64,000 nucleotides of DNA from Emcibacteraceae bacterium (GTDB lineage: Bacteria; Pseudomonadota; Alphaproteobacteria; Sphingomonadales; Emcibacteraceae), in NCBI GenBank assembly GCA_028281625.1, contig JANQJN010000078.1, positions 1-64,000 of the forward strand. The letters are read 5' to 3'. Below the pieces are notes generated by a model. That model searched no databases. It worked only from the letters and a program-made list of their open reading frames with translations, and was not told the origin of the DNA. Position numbers and translations under genes: made by a program. Shown here in pieces: positions 36,668-45,715 of the stretch (positions are counted from its first letter, which is position 1; each line of letters begins with the position of its first letter).

Positions 36668-37798
36668 ATGTCAAGATATGATCCGTTAGTATACAAAGCT
36701 TTGTTCGAAGCTGCTGAAGATCCAATGTGGGTGATAGTGGACAATAAGTTTAGTTTCTGTAATACAGCAGCAGCTAAGTACCTTGGATATACCGATGAAA
36801 CTGAACTGGAGGGTGTCCGACCCACTCAGGTCTCACCAGAATTGCAGCCAGATGGTGAGCTATCCACAGTAAAAGCAGAAAGGTATATTGAGGATACATT
36901 AAGCAATGGATTTCACAAATTCGAATGGACGTTAAAACGAAAAGATGGAAGTGAGATTTCTGTTGAAGCCACACTGACCAAAGTTAAATACCATCACTTG
37001 AAATTTATATTTTGTATTTGGCGAGACATTAGCAAAAGAACGCAGTTAATCACTGATCTCATCGAAGAAAAGAACAAAGCGAACAAGGTCATAGAAGCAA
37101 AAAATTCGTTCGTTTCCAACATGAGCCGTGAATTGCGAACCCCGTTAAATGCAATCATAGGATTTTCTGATCTGTTGTTGTCAGGTGTCGCTGGAGAAAT
37201 AGCATCCCGAAAACAAGAAGATTACATTAAAGATATTAAATCAAGCGGAGAACACCTCGCCAGCCTGGTCAAAGAGATATTAGATTTGTCCGCGATGGAA
37301 AAAAACACGTTTGAATTGACTGAAGGTGAGTTTGATTTTGATACATGCATTAACGACGCAATCTTGTTTGTTGAAGAAGACGCTAATTTAAAAGATATTG
37401 CGATAGACTATGCTGATGGATCACCAATTACTTTCTTTGGTGACCAAATGGCTTTTAAAAGGGCTGTGGTAAATCTACTGACCAATGCTATCAAGTTTAC
37501 TAACACAAATGGTAATATTGAACTCAAAAGAACGATTTCAAACAGTGGGCAATTACTATTTGAAATCATAGACTATGGAACAGGCATTAGCGCCGAGGCC
37601 TTAAAGCGCATATTCAAGCCATTTGAACAAGGTATAGGCAATCACGAACTTCAAGAACTAGGTGTCGGGCTTGGGTTAACAATTGTAAAAAGTGTTATAG
37701 AGCTGCATGGTGGCATAATTGAACTCAATAGTGTTCCTAATGTGGAGACACGTGCTCTAATCACAATGCCTGCTAACAGGATTTCCGTTACAGTCTAG
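36668..37798 (+). CDS. PAS-HisKA-ATPase protein lacking the phospho-acceptor histidine
   Basis: A 376-residue soluble protein with a PAS domain (residues about 8-125) and a histidine-kinase core (about 145-370). The H-box reads NMSRELRTPLNAIIGFSDLL: the phospho-acceptor His at residue 154 is Arg (codon CGT at 37127-37129, one base from CAT). The ATPase domain looks intact: N-box NLLTNAIKFT, G1 DYGTGIS, F-box FKPFEQG and G2 GVGLGLTIVKSVIELHGG. It therefore might bind ATP but could not autophosphorylate in the usual way. It may be a pseudokinase, a partner that acts in trans on another kinase, or a recent loss-of-function mutant. No response regulator is adjacent. Confidence 0.88.
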   Translation: MSRYDPLVYKALFEAAEDPMWVIVDNKFSFCNTAAAKYLGYTDETELEGVRPTQVSPELQPDGELSTVKAERYIEDTLSNGFHKFEWTLKRKDGSEISVEATLTKVKYHHLKFIFCIWRDISKRTQLITDLIEEKNKANKVIEAKNSFVSNMSRELRTPLNAIIGFSDLLLSGVAGEIASRKQEDYIKDIKSSGEHLASLVKEILDLSAMEKNTFELTEGEFDFDTCINDAILFVEEDANLKDIAIDYADGSPITFFGDQMAFKRAVVNLLTNAIKFTNTNGNIELKRTISNSGQLLFEIIDYGTGISAEALKRIFKPFEQGIGNHELQELGVGLGLTIVKSVIELHGGIIELNSVPNVETRALITMPANRISVTV

Positions 37799-37930
37799 TC
37801 GTTTGTCGTGTAACCGCTGAGCCGTATTTTCTCTATCACAAAATTAATCCATTAGATTATTCTTCGCAATGGCTAGAGATTTTCATGTTTCTTCGTCTAA
37901 TTGATTTTTAAACTAAATTGTCAATAAACA

Positions 37931-38665
37931 TTAATTGCCACCTTGGTTAAAGTGCTTCGCTTCCTCTCTCAGCGGTGGGACTTGAAAAACCATCTCGTCT
38001 TCGCTCGGTAGCTGCCCAGCACAAGCTTTAATGACATCAGTGCTATCTGTCGGTTTTTCCACATCGGCGATAAAAAATCCAAGTGGTCCATACGCATTTA
38101 CATAAGGAAGGCCATGATTGGCATACTGCGTATCACGATCATATCCAATATCTTCGGGCTTTGTATAAGGTGCTGTATACATGACATGAGCTGCTACCCG
38201 ACCATAACGTCCATCAGGGGCTTGCCGATAATTGTAATTGGAGGCCATATAAGAAACTCCGGTTTTGGTTGGCACCTGATAAATGCCTTCCTCAAACCCT
38301 TCCTTGCGTTCTTCAGCTATCTCAGCAAAAGATTTACCTTCCCGAAGTTTCCGCCCTTCATCCAGGTAAACTGGCAGGTGAGATTTTTGTGTTATTTCAT
38401 CCAAACATTGTGGAGAAAGCCCAATACCGGGGCGCCTAGGAACAATACATATGAAATTATTTTTTTTCTCCTTTACGAGTTCAAACTTTTCTGGCCCCAG
38501 AATATAAACACCCGCACCTTCACGAATGTTTTTTGGTCCTCCAGCCAATGCAAGGGCCGTTTCACATTCAGGCGTCAGCGCAATAAGCTCCTCTTGCGCG
38601 GTGGCGGTTTGGTTTGCGCCCAATAAGCCCAGCGCCATAACTGCTTTTAGGGTAATTTTGCTCAT
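37931..38665 (-). CDS. Secreted protein of unknown function
   Basis: A 244-residue protein with a Sec signal peptide (MSKITLKAVMALGLLGANQT, cleavage after ATAQ near residue 24). I do not recognise a family. Four cysteines are present in the mature part (in ALTPECETALAL, NFICIVPRRPG, LSPQCLDEI and VIKACAGQLP), which would allow two disulfides. A motif block AAHVMYTAPYTKPEDIGYD and NAYGPLGFFIADVEKP is striking. It lies 50 bp after a TetR gene and, further upstream, a DsbB-like gene, all on the minus strand, so disulfide formation in this protein may be the link. Confidence 0.7.
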   Translation of the reverse strand: MSKITLKAVMALGLLGANQTATAQEELIALTPECETALALAGGPKNIREGAGVYILGPEKFELVKEKKNNFICIVPRRPGIGLSPQCLDEITQKSHLPVYLDEGRKLREGKSFAEIAEERKEGFEEGIYQVPTKTGVSYMASNYNYRQAPDGRYGRVAAHVMYTAPYTKPEDIGYDRDTQYANHGLPYVNAYGPLGFFIADVEKPTDSTDVIKACAGQLPSEDEMVFQVPPLREEAKHFNQGGN

Positions 38666-38715
38666 TTTGTAATCTCCATATTTGAGCCTAATTGGCTACT
38701 TGATAAATTAGTTGG

Positions 38716-39309
38716 TTAATTTTTGAGACTTTTAATTGCAGTATCGATGGAACGTTGAACGTTTTCACGATCGATGCCAGATTTATACAAAACGGAAATA
38801 GAAATAAATTGTGCTTCAAGAAATGACGTCAGACTATCGACATCAAATCCGTCAGGCAAAAGTCCGTTTGCTTCCACTCGTTCGAGGTAATGTCTAAAAT
38901 AGTTGAACCGCTCCTGGCTGAATTTTCGAGATAGTTTCTTAAGTTCAGGGGCGCTGTCAGAACTTTCTACAATTGTATTAACCGTCATGCATCCTTCAGG
39001 CGTACTGTTATCATAAGTTCTGTCCGCCACTGTCGTAAGAAAATTTCTGATCCCTTGATCAACCGGAATATCATCGCGCAAAGTTTCTCTAGAGATTGGG
39101 CGACCCACGGTTTCTACATAATGTTCCAAGGCTTTGGCGAAAATTTCCATTTTGTTACCAAACGCATGATACAAGCTGGGTTTGACTAGCCCAGTAGCTT
39201 GCTCGAGATCGCTCAGCGTGGTTCGCTTAAAACCTTTTTGCCAAAACAACATCATAGCGGCATTCAATGCTGTTTCTGGGTCTTCTTTTCTGGGGCGTCC
39301 TCTAGTCAT
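38716..39309 (-). CDS. TetR family regulator
   Basis: A 197-residue regulator. The helix-turn-helix is at residues about 8-52 (FKRTTLSDLEQATGLVKPSL). The ligand domain has PEGCMTVNTIVES, close to the conserved Gly-Cys motif of AcrR/NemR-like members in which Cys can sense electrophiles. That role is inferred by analogy only. It lies 69 bp after the DsbB-like gene and 50 bp before the unidentified secreted protein, all on the minus strand. Confidence 0.9.
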   Translation of the reverse strand: MTRGRPRKEDPETALNAAMMLFWQKGFKRTTLSDLEQATGLVKPSLYHAFGNKMEIFAKALEHYVETVGRPISRETLRDDIPVDQGIRNFLTTVADRTYDNSTPEGCMTVNTIVESSDSAPELKKLSRKFSQERFNYFRHYLERVEANGLLPDGFDVDSLTSFLEAQFISISVLYKSGIDRENVQRSIDTAIKSLKN

Positions 39310-39378
39310 GATTTTCCTTCTAATGCAATTCAGTGTAAAAATTCACAGCCTTACATTAATGACGTTTTTGATCGCTTA

Positions 39379-39777
39379 CTATTTGTTTTTATTTAAGAAT
39401 ATAAGCCACGTCTGTGCGACCATGATACAGATGGCGAAGAATGACAAAATCCAAGGATCTATCCACCAGCTTTCAATCCAAAAGCCTCGCTCTTCTCTTT
39501 GAATGGCGACCCAGCCTCGAAAGTGCTGGTTGCCCGCAACTATTAATCCATAGCCAGCCAAGATACATGTGATATATCTAGGGATAAAATGTTTGGTATG
39601 GGGCAGCATCATAAAGATGCCGAGGATTGCAATGACGGTTCTTTGTGCACGACAGAATGGACAAACATAAACCCAGTCCATCCAGTCCATTACCCAGGCG
39701 CCCATGCCTACGATAAAAGCGATCAATCCTAAAATTCTAATATTGTCTAAGTAAAAATCTAATTCGAACAGTTTCAT
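39379..39777 (-). CDS. DsbB-like small membrane protein with one CxxC
   Basis: A 132-residue protein with four hydrophobic segments. The second region has YVCPFCRAQRTVIAILGIFM, close to the CxxC-plus-Arg signature of DsbB (CPLCIYQR type), which relays electrons from DsbA to quinone. The second periplasmic cysteine pair of DsbB is absent: the loop GNQHFRGWVAIQREERGFWI has none, and the other two cysteines are in membrane segments. So a classical four-cysteine relay is not possible. It could be a reduced DsbB homologue or a membrane protein with a different redox role. Confidence 0.65.
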   Translation of the reverse strand: MKLFELDFYLDNIRILGLIAFIVGMGAWVMDWMDWVYVCPFCRAQRTVIAILGIFMMLPHTKHFIPRYITCILAGYGLIVAGNQHFRGWVAIQREERGFWIESWWIDPWILSFFAICIMVAQTWLIFLNKNK

Positions 39778-39909
39778 TTAACCTTCCTTTTGTGCATTTG
39801 CTAGCTCCCGCGACAATGACAAAAACCAACAAATAAAGAAGGTTCATTGCGCTTATTAGCTTTTGTTTTTGATAGCGACGTAGAATTTAACAACGTCACC
39901 ATATTTTTT

Positions 39910-39970
39910 TATACTGTTGGGTATAAAATTAAAATGGGATACATGTCAAGAAATTATACTGAATAGTATA
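39910..39970. promoter_or_regulatory. Two TATACT-type palindromes upstream of the DsbB-like gene
   Basis: Two 16-bp sites are TATACTGTTGGGTATA (39910-39925, imperfect) and TATACTGAATAGTATA (39955-39970, arms fully paired). Centres are 45 bp apart. They lie 133-193 bp upstream of the DsbB-like start and could be operators for the TetR regulator next to it. Confidence 0.6.
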
Positions 39971-40111
39971 AAAATCTACTTTATGTCATAGAAATAGCAA
40001 TGAGATTGGATATCTTAGTGTCCGCTGTTTTGAAAATGCGAAAAATTAACGTTGTTGCCTTTCGATAACATTAGATTATCGAAAGTAATTTGCATATAAC
40101 CGCAATTTCCA

Positions 40112-40142
40112 AATGACTGCTATCGATCCAAAGCGGACAGTT
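40112..40142 (+). repeat. 31-bp dispersed intergenic repeat, copy B
   Basis: This copy begins AATGACTGCTATCGATCC and continues AAAGCGGACAGTT. It has one change (T for C in CGACCC) in the shared core and the same orientation as copy A. Confidence 0.8.
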
Positions 40143-40187
40143 AACAATAGATTCTGAAGGTTATATAAATTATTAGTTGCAATTAAG

Positions 40188-40206
40188 AATGATTATTAAT
40201 AATAAT
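40188..40206. promoter_or_regulatory. Possible Fur box upstream of the TonB receptor operon
   Basis: The 19-bp site AATGATTATTAATAATAAT matches 13 of 19 positions of the classic AATGATAATCATTATCATT pattern. It lies about 150 bp before the receptor start. In this AT-rich region a match of this kind can arise by chance, so support is modest. Confidence 0.35.
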
Positions 40207-40355
40207 GTGTCGACATTGATTCATATTAATAAAATTTTAGCCATGCCAGCAATAAAACGAGTGCAGAATCTTTAGTTCGTTCGAACAACACTCATTCAAA
40301 TAGCGAGCAAGCCATAATTAAATCTCCCGAAAATCGGGAATTGAGGAGTTTGCTC

Positions 40356-42491
40356 GTGAAAAATTTACACGGTATATCAAGATTGGCGCTTATGTCTGTG
40401 CTCGCGCTATCTACACCAACTTATGCACAAACCAGTGATGCACAGGAAAATAATGAAGATCAGGATAATACAGATACAATCGTTGTAACAGGACGGTTCC
40501 AGCAATCCTTGATTGACCGCATTCCAATCGCACCGCAAGAGCTTCCTTTTTCATTGGATGTCATTAACCGTGAACTGCTTGACGAACTTAACTATACGCG
40601 TCCGCTCGATGCGCTAACAACGTTGCCAAACGTTACAATCATCACGGATAGGCTTGGAACAGGTACGCCACGTTTCTTTGCCCGTGGTTTTGAAGCACCA
40701 ACATTGGTGGATAACCGCCAGCAAAATTCATTTCGTGGTTCAGGAGCGCGGGACGATTCCTTCGTTGATCGCTATGAAGTCCTTCGAGGCCCGGCGTCAA
40801 TTACTCTTGGTCCAGTGGGCAGCGGTGGTGTTTTTAACACCATTACCAAAAGCCCTGAGAATGAAGATTTTATCGCAGGTAAGCTTCGTTTTGACCATTT
40901 TGGTTCAATGGGCGCAGAATTTGACATAAATGGTGCCGAACTATTTGGCTCTGATGTCATCTCCGCGCGCATGAGCGGTGCTGTGCGCGATTTCAACTAT
41001 GATGCTGAACTGGCGCAACGAAAAAACTATGCCATTCGCCCGGTTGTTGTTTTTGATTTTTCAGAAGATACATCAGCAAAATTCAGTACATCTTATGTTC
41101 GGCAGGATGCCAATCCAAACAGGGGTTTTCCACTAAACGCTGATGGGTCAATCCCGATGGAAATTACAACCAAATCCTTTACCAGTTATGCAAACGGTGA
41201 CGGGCGTACAGAAGACCTTTATGTGGATGCTAATCTGGAACATAATTTCCTTGATAATCTGAAGCTCACATTGCGTGGTAGCCATCAGGATACAGACTTC
41301 AACTATCAAAATACCTCTGGTCTTTATAAATATCGCTTTGGTTTTACCTCAGCGGATGATCGCGACGCCTATGCGTACAGCCAACGTGCAGTTACCAAAA
41401 GCAAAAATACTTTTATTGATGCGCAACTCGCTGTGGATTTTGATTGGGGCGGCCGGGAACAAAATTTTGTAATCGCTGCGTCTTATAATGACGACTCATT
41501 TAACCGTATGTTCTCTGATTACACCTATCAGGCATACAACCTTGCTGATATCGATGTCCCTCGTTTTGGTGATGCAACGGCAACTGATGAAGTATTCCCG
41601 CATACGGAGTCCGAAGGCACATTATACTCTGTACTTGCAGAAGCAGCATTACGACCAGCAGATTGGGTAACCTTTGTTGGTGGAGTACGCTATGACGATG
41701 TCGATCAAACCTTTACCCGCTTTAGAGGTGGTAACGCATTTGAATCCGGCCTAAAAGACGACAGCATCACTTTCCGTGTTGGCTCAAGCGTTGCACTTAA
41801 CGAATCCTTTAATGTCTACGCAAGTTATGCGGAAGCCTTTACCCCACAATCTGGTAACCGGCTGGATGGATCCCCTGTTGAGCCAGAGACAACAGAAGGT
41901 TTTGAGATCGGCATCAAGGGTTCGGCCATCGAAGACCGACTTTCATTTACGGCAGCATATTTCAACACTGACCGTTCCAACGTTGCAGTGAGCTTCTTTA
42001 CACCAGAAGAAGCCGTTTACTATGAAACAATTGGTAAGGCGCGTGCGCAAGGGTTTGAAATTACAACAAACTTTGAGCCGTTTTCTGGCTTTAACATGGG
42101 TGTGAACTATGGTTACACAGACAGCGATGTTATTGAAGCGGGTGACTTTGGCGATGTAACTTCAACAGCATTTCCAAAACACACTGCAAGTGCGCATTTC
42201 TCCTACGAAGTGCAAGATGGTGCTCTCGAAGGCCTCACGCTGGGTGGGAATGTGCGCAATGTCGGCTCACGTGAATCCATTGTTGCGGATGCAATTTTTG
42301 ATGGCTACACGGTAATTGATCTGAATGCATCAATGCCCATTGACGACAACTTTAACATCGCGTTGAACGTCATTAACCTGGGTGATAAGCTGTACCTTGA
42401 AAGTAATGGTGAAATTACCGGACGCGTGACAGGCCTATCAAGACTTGGCGCGCCGCGGACAGTTGTTGCCACTGTTAGCGGAAGGTTTTAA
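40356..42491 (+). CDS. TonB-dependent siderophore receptor
   Basis: An outer-membrane receptor of about 711 residues. The start is taken as GTG 40356, 7 nt after GAGGAG; an upstream in-frame TTG at 40341 overlaps this site. A signal peptide (LMSVLALSTPTYA, cleavage before QTSDA) is followed by a TonB-box-like DTIVVTGRF, the plug domain (residues about 60-170; YEVLRGPASITLGPVGSGGV) and a 22-strand-type barrel ending in aromatic-final RTVVATVSGRF. The plug pattern is that of siderophore receptors. It leads an operon with a TPR-sulfotransferase (42 bp) and a PepSY protein. The ligand is unknown. Confidence 0.92.
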   Translation: MKNLHGISRLALMSVLALSTPTYAQTSDAQENNEDQDNTDTIVVTGRFQQSLIDRIPIAPQELPFSLDVINRELLDELNYTRPLDALTTLPNVTIITDRLGTGTPRFFARGFEAPTLVDNRQQNSFRGSGARDDSFVDRYEVLRGPASITLGPVGSGGVFNTITKSPENEDFIAGKLRFDHFGSMGAEFDINGAELFGSDVISARMSGAVRDFNYDAELAQRKNYAIRPVVVFDFSEDTSAKFSTSYVRQDANPNRGFPLNADGSIPMEITTKSFTSYANGDGRTEDLYVDANLEHNFLDNLKLTLRGSHQDTDFNYQNTSGLYKYRFGFTSADDRDAYAYSQRAVTKSKNTFIDAQLAVDFDWGGREQNFVIAASYNDDSFNRMFSDYTYQAYNLADIDVPRFGDATATDEVFPHTESEGTLYSVLAEAALRPADWVTFVGGVRYDDVDQTFTRFRGGNAFESGLKDDSITFRVGSSVALNESFNVYASYAEAFTPQSGNRLDGSPVEPETTEGFEIGIKGSAIEDRLSFTAAYFNTDRSNVAVSFFTPEEAVYYETIGKARAQGFEITTNFEPFSGFNMGVNYGYTDSDVIEAGDFGDVTSTAFPKHTASAHFSYEVQDGALEGLTLGGNVRNVGSRESIVADAIFDGYTVIDLNASMPIDDNFNIALNVINLGDKLYLESNGEITGRVTGLSRLGAPRTVVATVSGRF

Positions 42492-42533
42492 CTCATCGCG
42501 CCGCAACCAAACCATAACAACCCGAATTCACCA

Positions 42534-43994
42534 ATGACCTCAGAAGATTGGTTTGAAAAAGGAAATGAATTTAAGCGCACTGGCAATCTTGCTGGTGCGC
42601 TTGACGCATATCGCATGTCCATAAAAATGAATGGTCATGTAGCGGCGCCTTGGATTGGGCTCGCAACTGTGTTGGAGGCGAATAGCCAGTTTGAAGATGC
42701 CAGGGAATGTTTCCGACGCGCTACTTTGGCGGATCCCAACCACGTTGCGGCTCGCCTTTATCTTGCGACATCCCATAAGAATCTTGGTTATGTGGAAGAT
42801 GCAGAAATAGAATATCAAAAAGCGCTTGAGCTTGATCCGCAGTCTTCGGACGCGTTTTTCGGACTTGGGGAGCTTTATGAGGATCTCGGTAAACCTGAAG
42901 AGGCCGCGAACGCTTATCGCAAAGCCATATCCATAGATGCCCCCAATTGCGATGCTCTTGCCAACCTTCTTGGTTTAGGTCGCCATATTGATATAAGCGC
43001 TGACATTGATGAAGCGAAGCGCCTTCTGGATAACTTGGATAAAAGGGAAAAAGCCCTTGTTGGCTACGGCCTGGGCAAAGCATATGAACAGAATAAGATT
43101 TATGATAAAGCCTTCGAAGCATACGCGATAGCCAATGCCGCCCGCAAAGAAGAGGCGGGTGCCTTTAATCATGCTGTATTTGATAGTCGCATCGAAAAGC
43201 TGATAGATGTATTTTCTGAAAAGCTTTTTACTGATCGTTCGGATTGGGGAAATTATTCGGACAGACCAGTTTTCATTGTTGGCCTTCCGCGCTCCGGCAC
43301 AACGCTGACGGAACAAATTATTGGCTCGCACCCTGAATGTTTTGGTGCGGGAGAGCTTAATGTTCTGACCGATTTGGCAACCGCGACACCTGACAGACTT
43401 AACGATCCAAATACAAGATGGCCTGAGTGCGCAAATGAACTAAGTGAAACGCTGATATCCGATATTGGTCGCGATTATGTTTCCGCTTCTAGTGTACAAG
43501 CACCTTTTGACGTACGTCGCATCGTTGATAAACAACCCCTTAATTTCTGGCATTTGGGACTTGTGGCACTGGCGCTCCCAAACGCCCGCATTATTCACTG
43601 TTCGCGCGATATTCGGGATTGCGGCTTTTCGATATTTTCTCAGAATTTCAATTTGCAGCAGCGCTGGGCAACCGATTTGAGCGATATTGGCCACTATTGG
43701 CAAGGTTACTCCCGACTGATGGAGCACTGGAAAAATGTGACGAACCTAGAAATATTGGATGTTTCGTATGAAGAAACAATCAATGATACTGAAGCTCAGG
43801 CTCGCCGAATTTTGGAGTTTCTTGGTTTATCTTGGGATGACAGAGTTCTGGCTTTTCACGAAAATGAAAGGGCAGTTCAGACGCCTAGTCGTTGGCAGGT
43901 TCGCCAACCTATCTACACAAGCTCAAAGGCAAAATGGAAACGCTTTGAAGCGCATCTTGGGCCACTCATTAAAGCCATGGAAAAACATCAATGA
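42534..43994 (+). CDS. TPR-repeat sulfotransferase family protein
   Basis: A 486-residue protein. Residues about 1-215 hold TPR repeats (for example AWIGLATVLEANSQFEDARE-type units, ALELDPQSSDAFFGLGELYE). The C-terminal part is a sulfotransferase domain with the PAPS-binding loop FIVGLPRSGTTLTEQIIGSH (near residue 245) and the later RIIHCSRDIRDCGFS segment, which matches the 3'-phosphate-binding Arg/Ser motif. Such proteins would move sulfate from PAPS to an acceptor. The stop overlaps the next start (ATGA). The acceptor here could be a siderophore-like molecule, a peptide or a surface component; this is not shown by sequence. Confidence 0.9.
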   Translation: MTSEDWFEKGNEFKRTGNLAGALDAYRMSIKMNGHVAAPWIGLATVLEANSQFEDARECFRRATLADPNHVAARLYLATSHKNLGYVEDAEIEYQKALELDPQSSDAFFGLGELYEDLGKPEEAANAYRKAISIDAPNCDALANLLGLGRHIDISADIDEAKRLLDNLDKREKALVGYGLGKAYEQNKIYDKAFEAYAIANAARKEEAGAFNHAVFDSRIEKLIDVFSEKLFTDRSDWGNYSDRPVFIVGLPRSGTTLTEQIIGSHPECFGAGELNVLTDLATATPDRLNDPNTRWPECANELSETLISDIGRDYVSASSVQAPFDVRRIVDKQPLNFWHLGLVALALPNARIIHCSRDIRDCGFSIFSQNFNLQQRWATDLSDIGHYWQGYSRLMEHWKNVTNLEILDVSYEETINDTEAQARRILEFLGLSWDDRVLAFHENERAVQTPSRWQVRQPIYTSSKAKWKRFEAHLGPLIKAMEKHQ

Positions 43995-45127
43995 AGTTTC
44001 GCTTACGTCCCACTCTTGTTGTCTGGCATCGCTGGTTTGGTTTGCTGGCAGCCATCTGGCTAATTTTAATGGCCGTTACAGGTTCAATCATTGTTTTTTA
44101 TGGCGAAGCCGATACCGCGCTGAACCCGGAAACAAGAACAGTGTCCACTACGCAACAGGGTTATGCACCGCTTGATGATGTTGTATCCAGTGCTGAAAAC
44201 GACGTACCGGGGTCCTACGCAAGCTTTATCGATTTTCCTGAAGATCCAGAACGATCGCTGACGATTTTGTTAAGGGCGAAGCCAGGAGAGGAAAGCGAAG
44301 TCCGCGGCGCCCTTGAAGTTTTCCTCGATCCTTACAGAGCAGAAGTACTTGGGTATCGCGATCAAGGGAGGCCTGAGCTTAATAAAAATTTCATTATGGG
44401 AATCCTTTATCAACTTCATATTGATCTATTACTTGGGACGCCAATGGTGATCTTTCTGGGGGTGGTTTCATTCTTTTGGTTTTTGGACCATTTTGTTGCG
44501 CTAATCTTGTCGTTTCCGACCCTCGCTAAATGGAAAAATAGCTTTATGGTCCGAGGCTCCAGACGAGGTCACAAGTTTAATTTCAGATTACACAGAGCTT
44601 CTGGTATTTGGCTGTTTCCAATTACGATGATGTTGTCTTTTTCGGGGGTTTACCTCAACCTGTATGAACCCGTTGTGCATGTGGTAGAGGTCTTTTCTCC
44701 TATTACGCCTCGCTATGTTTGGCGTACCCCCGAACTAGAGCAGCCGGTTTTTGAACCGCAAGTATCCTTTGAGCAAGCTTCGGATATCGCAACCGACTAT
44801 ACTGGTGAAGGCCTTGATATGGTGCATTATTTTCCGGGACATGGTGTCTATCAATTCCGTGCGTTCAGCGAAGAATTGGATATGGATGGCATGGGGCGTC
44901 GTTATATTATTGTTGATGCGACGAGCGGTGATATTCTTGATGATGCGCATGCCAATGCCGGAACAGGCGGCGACAAATTTGTCTTATGGCAGTATGCACT
45001 GCACTCCGGTCGAGCATTTGGTTGGACCGGAAGGATCATCATTTTCCTATCCGGCATTGCGGTCACAGCACTTTGTGTCACCGGGATATTAATCTGGTGG
45101 AAAAAGAAAAAAGCCAGAAGCAGCTAG
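43991..45127 (+). CDS. PepSY-associated transmembrane protein (PiuB-like)
   Basis: A 378-residue membrane protein with four helices: residues about 12-37 (GLLAAIWLILMAVTGSIIVF), 140-170, 200-225 and 345-370. It has the conserved start VVWHRWFGLLA and a second LHRASGIWLFPITMM block, both with the His residues typical of the PepSY_TM family. Members often accompany TonB receptors for iron complexes and may reduce ferric siderophores in the periplasm or inner membrane. It is translationally coupled to the sulfotransferase. Confidence 0.88.
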   Translation: MKFRLRPTLVVWHRWFGLLAAIWLILMAVTGSIIVFYGEADTALNPETRTVSTTQQGYAPLDDVVSSAENDVPGSYASFIDFPEDPERSLTILLRAKPGEESEVRGALEVFLDPYRAEVLGYRDQGRPELNKNFIMGILYQLHIDLLLGTPMVIFLGVVSFFWFLDHFVALILSFPTLAKWKNSFMVRGSRRGHKFNFRLHRASGIWLFPITMMLSFSGVYLNLYEPVVHVVEVFSPITPRYVWRTPELEQPVFEPQVSFEQASDIATDYTGEGLDMVHYFPGHGVYQFRAFSEELDMDGMGRRYIIVDATSGDILDDAHANAGTGGDKFVLWQYALHSGRAFGWTGRIIIFLSGIAVTALCVTGILIWWKKKKARSS

Positions 45128-45715
45128 TGGTAACTAGTGGACAGGTCCTCAGCCCTCTGGAGTATAATATAAACATCAAGACAACGGACCGCGAATGTCC
45201 GCTTTGGGTCGTAAGCAGACATTCGTCAATTAGCTAAAAACCGCAGCGATAAACATTACTTTTGGGACGTTTGGGCGAAGAGGAGATTAGTTCGAATTCA
45301 CTACGTGCCACCATCCATTCTCCTGCTAACCATGGTGTTTTTATCTCTATATGCTTAGTGCCTAAGTATCAATGGGACAGGGCGTATACTTCAGAGAATT
45401 AGCGGATGGAGACGGTTATATTTTTTGGGTTTAACTGCATTCTCACCCAAAGTCTCTGTGGGTATTCAAAGTGCCCGCTGTTTTTAATTGAAATATAACT
45501 AACACTGATTTTTGTTTGCAGTATTTCTTATACAACATAAAAAAGTAGTTTTTATACAATGGTTTATCATCTTCAAGGATAGAGGTATCTATTATATAAA
45601 GCTGTAACAGTTCGTTTTATGTATAAAGTCACTAAGGTGCACCTGTAAAACTCAGCAATTGCGTAACAATTTTTATTCGTGCCAGATGTGTCATTATTGA
45701 GGATAAATTTAAGGT
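45128..45715. other. Intergenic region before the sarcosine oxidase operon
   Basis: A 588-bp non-coding stretch between the PepSY gene and soxB. It holds the third copy of the dispersed repeat (45193-45223). The remainder is AT-rich and should include the sox promoter, but I see no clear operator or terminator with a T-run. Confidence 0.6.
45193..45223 (-). repeat. 31-bp dispersed intergenic repeat, copy C (hairpin form)
   Basis: This copy is in the opposite orientation and reads GAATGTCCGCTTTGGGTC then GTAAGCAGACATT on the plus strand. It can fold into a stem of GAATGTC/GACATTC plus GCTT/AAGC with one mismatch and an 8-nt loop, using the following C at 45224. One base is missing in the loop compared with the other copies. 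Confidence 0.8.

Larger units (their letters stand above)
39778..40355. other. Intergenic region between DsbB-like gene and TonB receptor
   Basis: A 578-bp non-coding stretch. It has the TATACT palindromes (39910-39970), a perfect 10-bp stem at 40059-40085 (CTTTCGATAA with TTATCGAAAG around a 7-nt loop), one copy of the dispersed repeat (40112-40142), and a Fur-like AT-rich box (40188-40206). No gene was found. Confidence 0.65.

Noticed and set aside
42721-43122. Open frame of 133 codons opposite the TPR-sulfotransferase
   Set aside because: The sense frame has clear TPR and sulfotransferase motifs, and the antisense product has none.
45115-45140. Terminator after the PepSY gene
   Set aside because: CTAGT/ACTAG gives only a 5-bp stem and no T-run follows.
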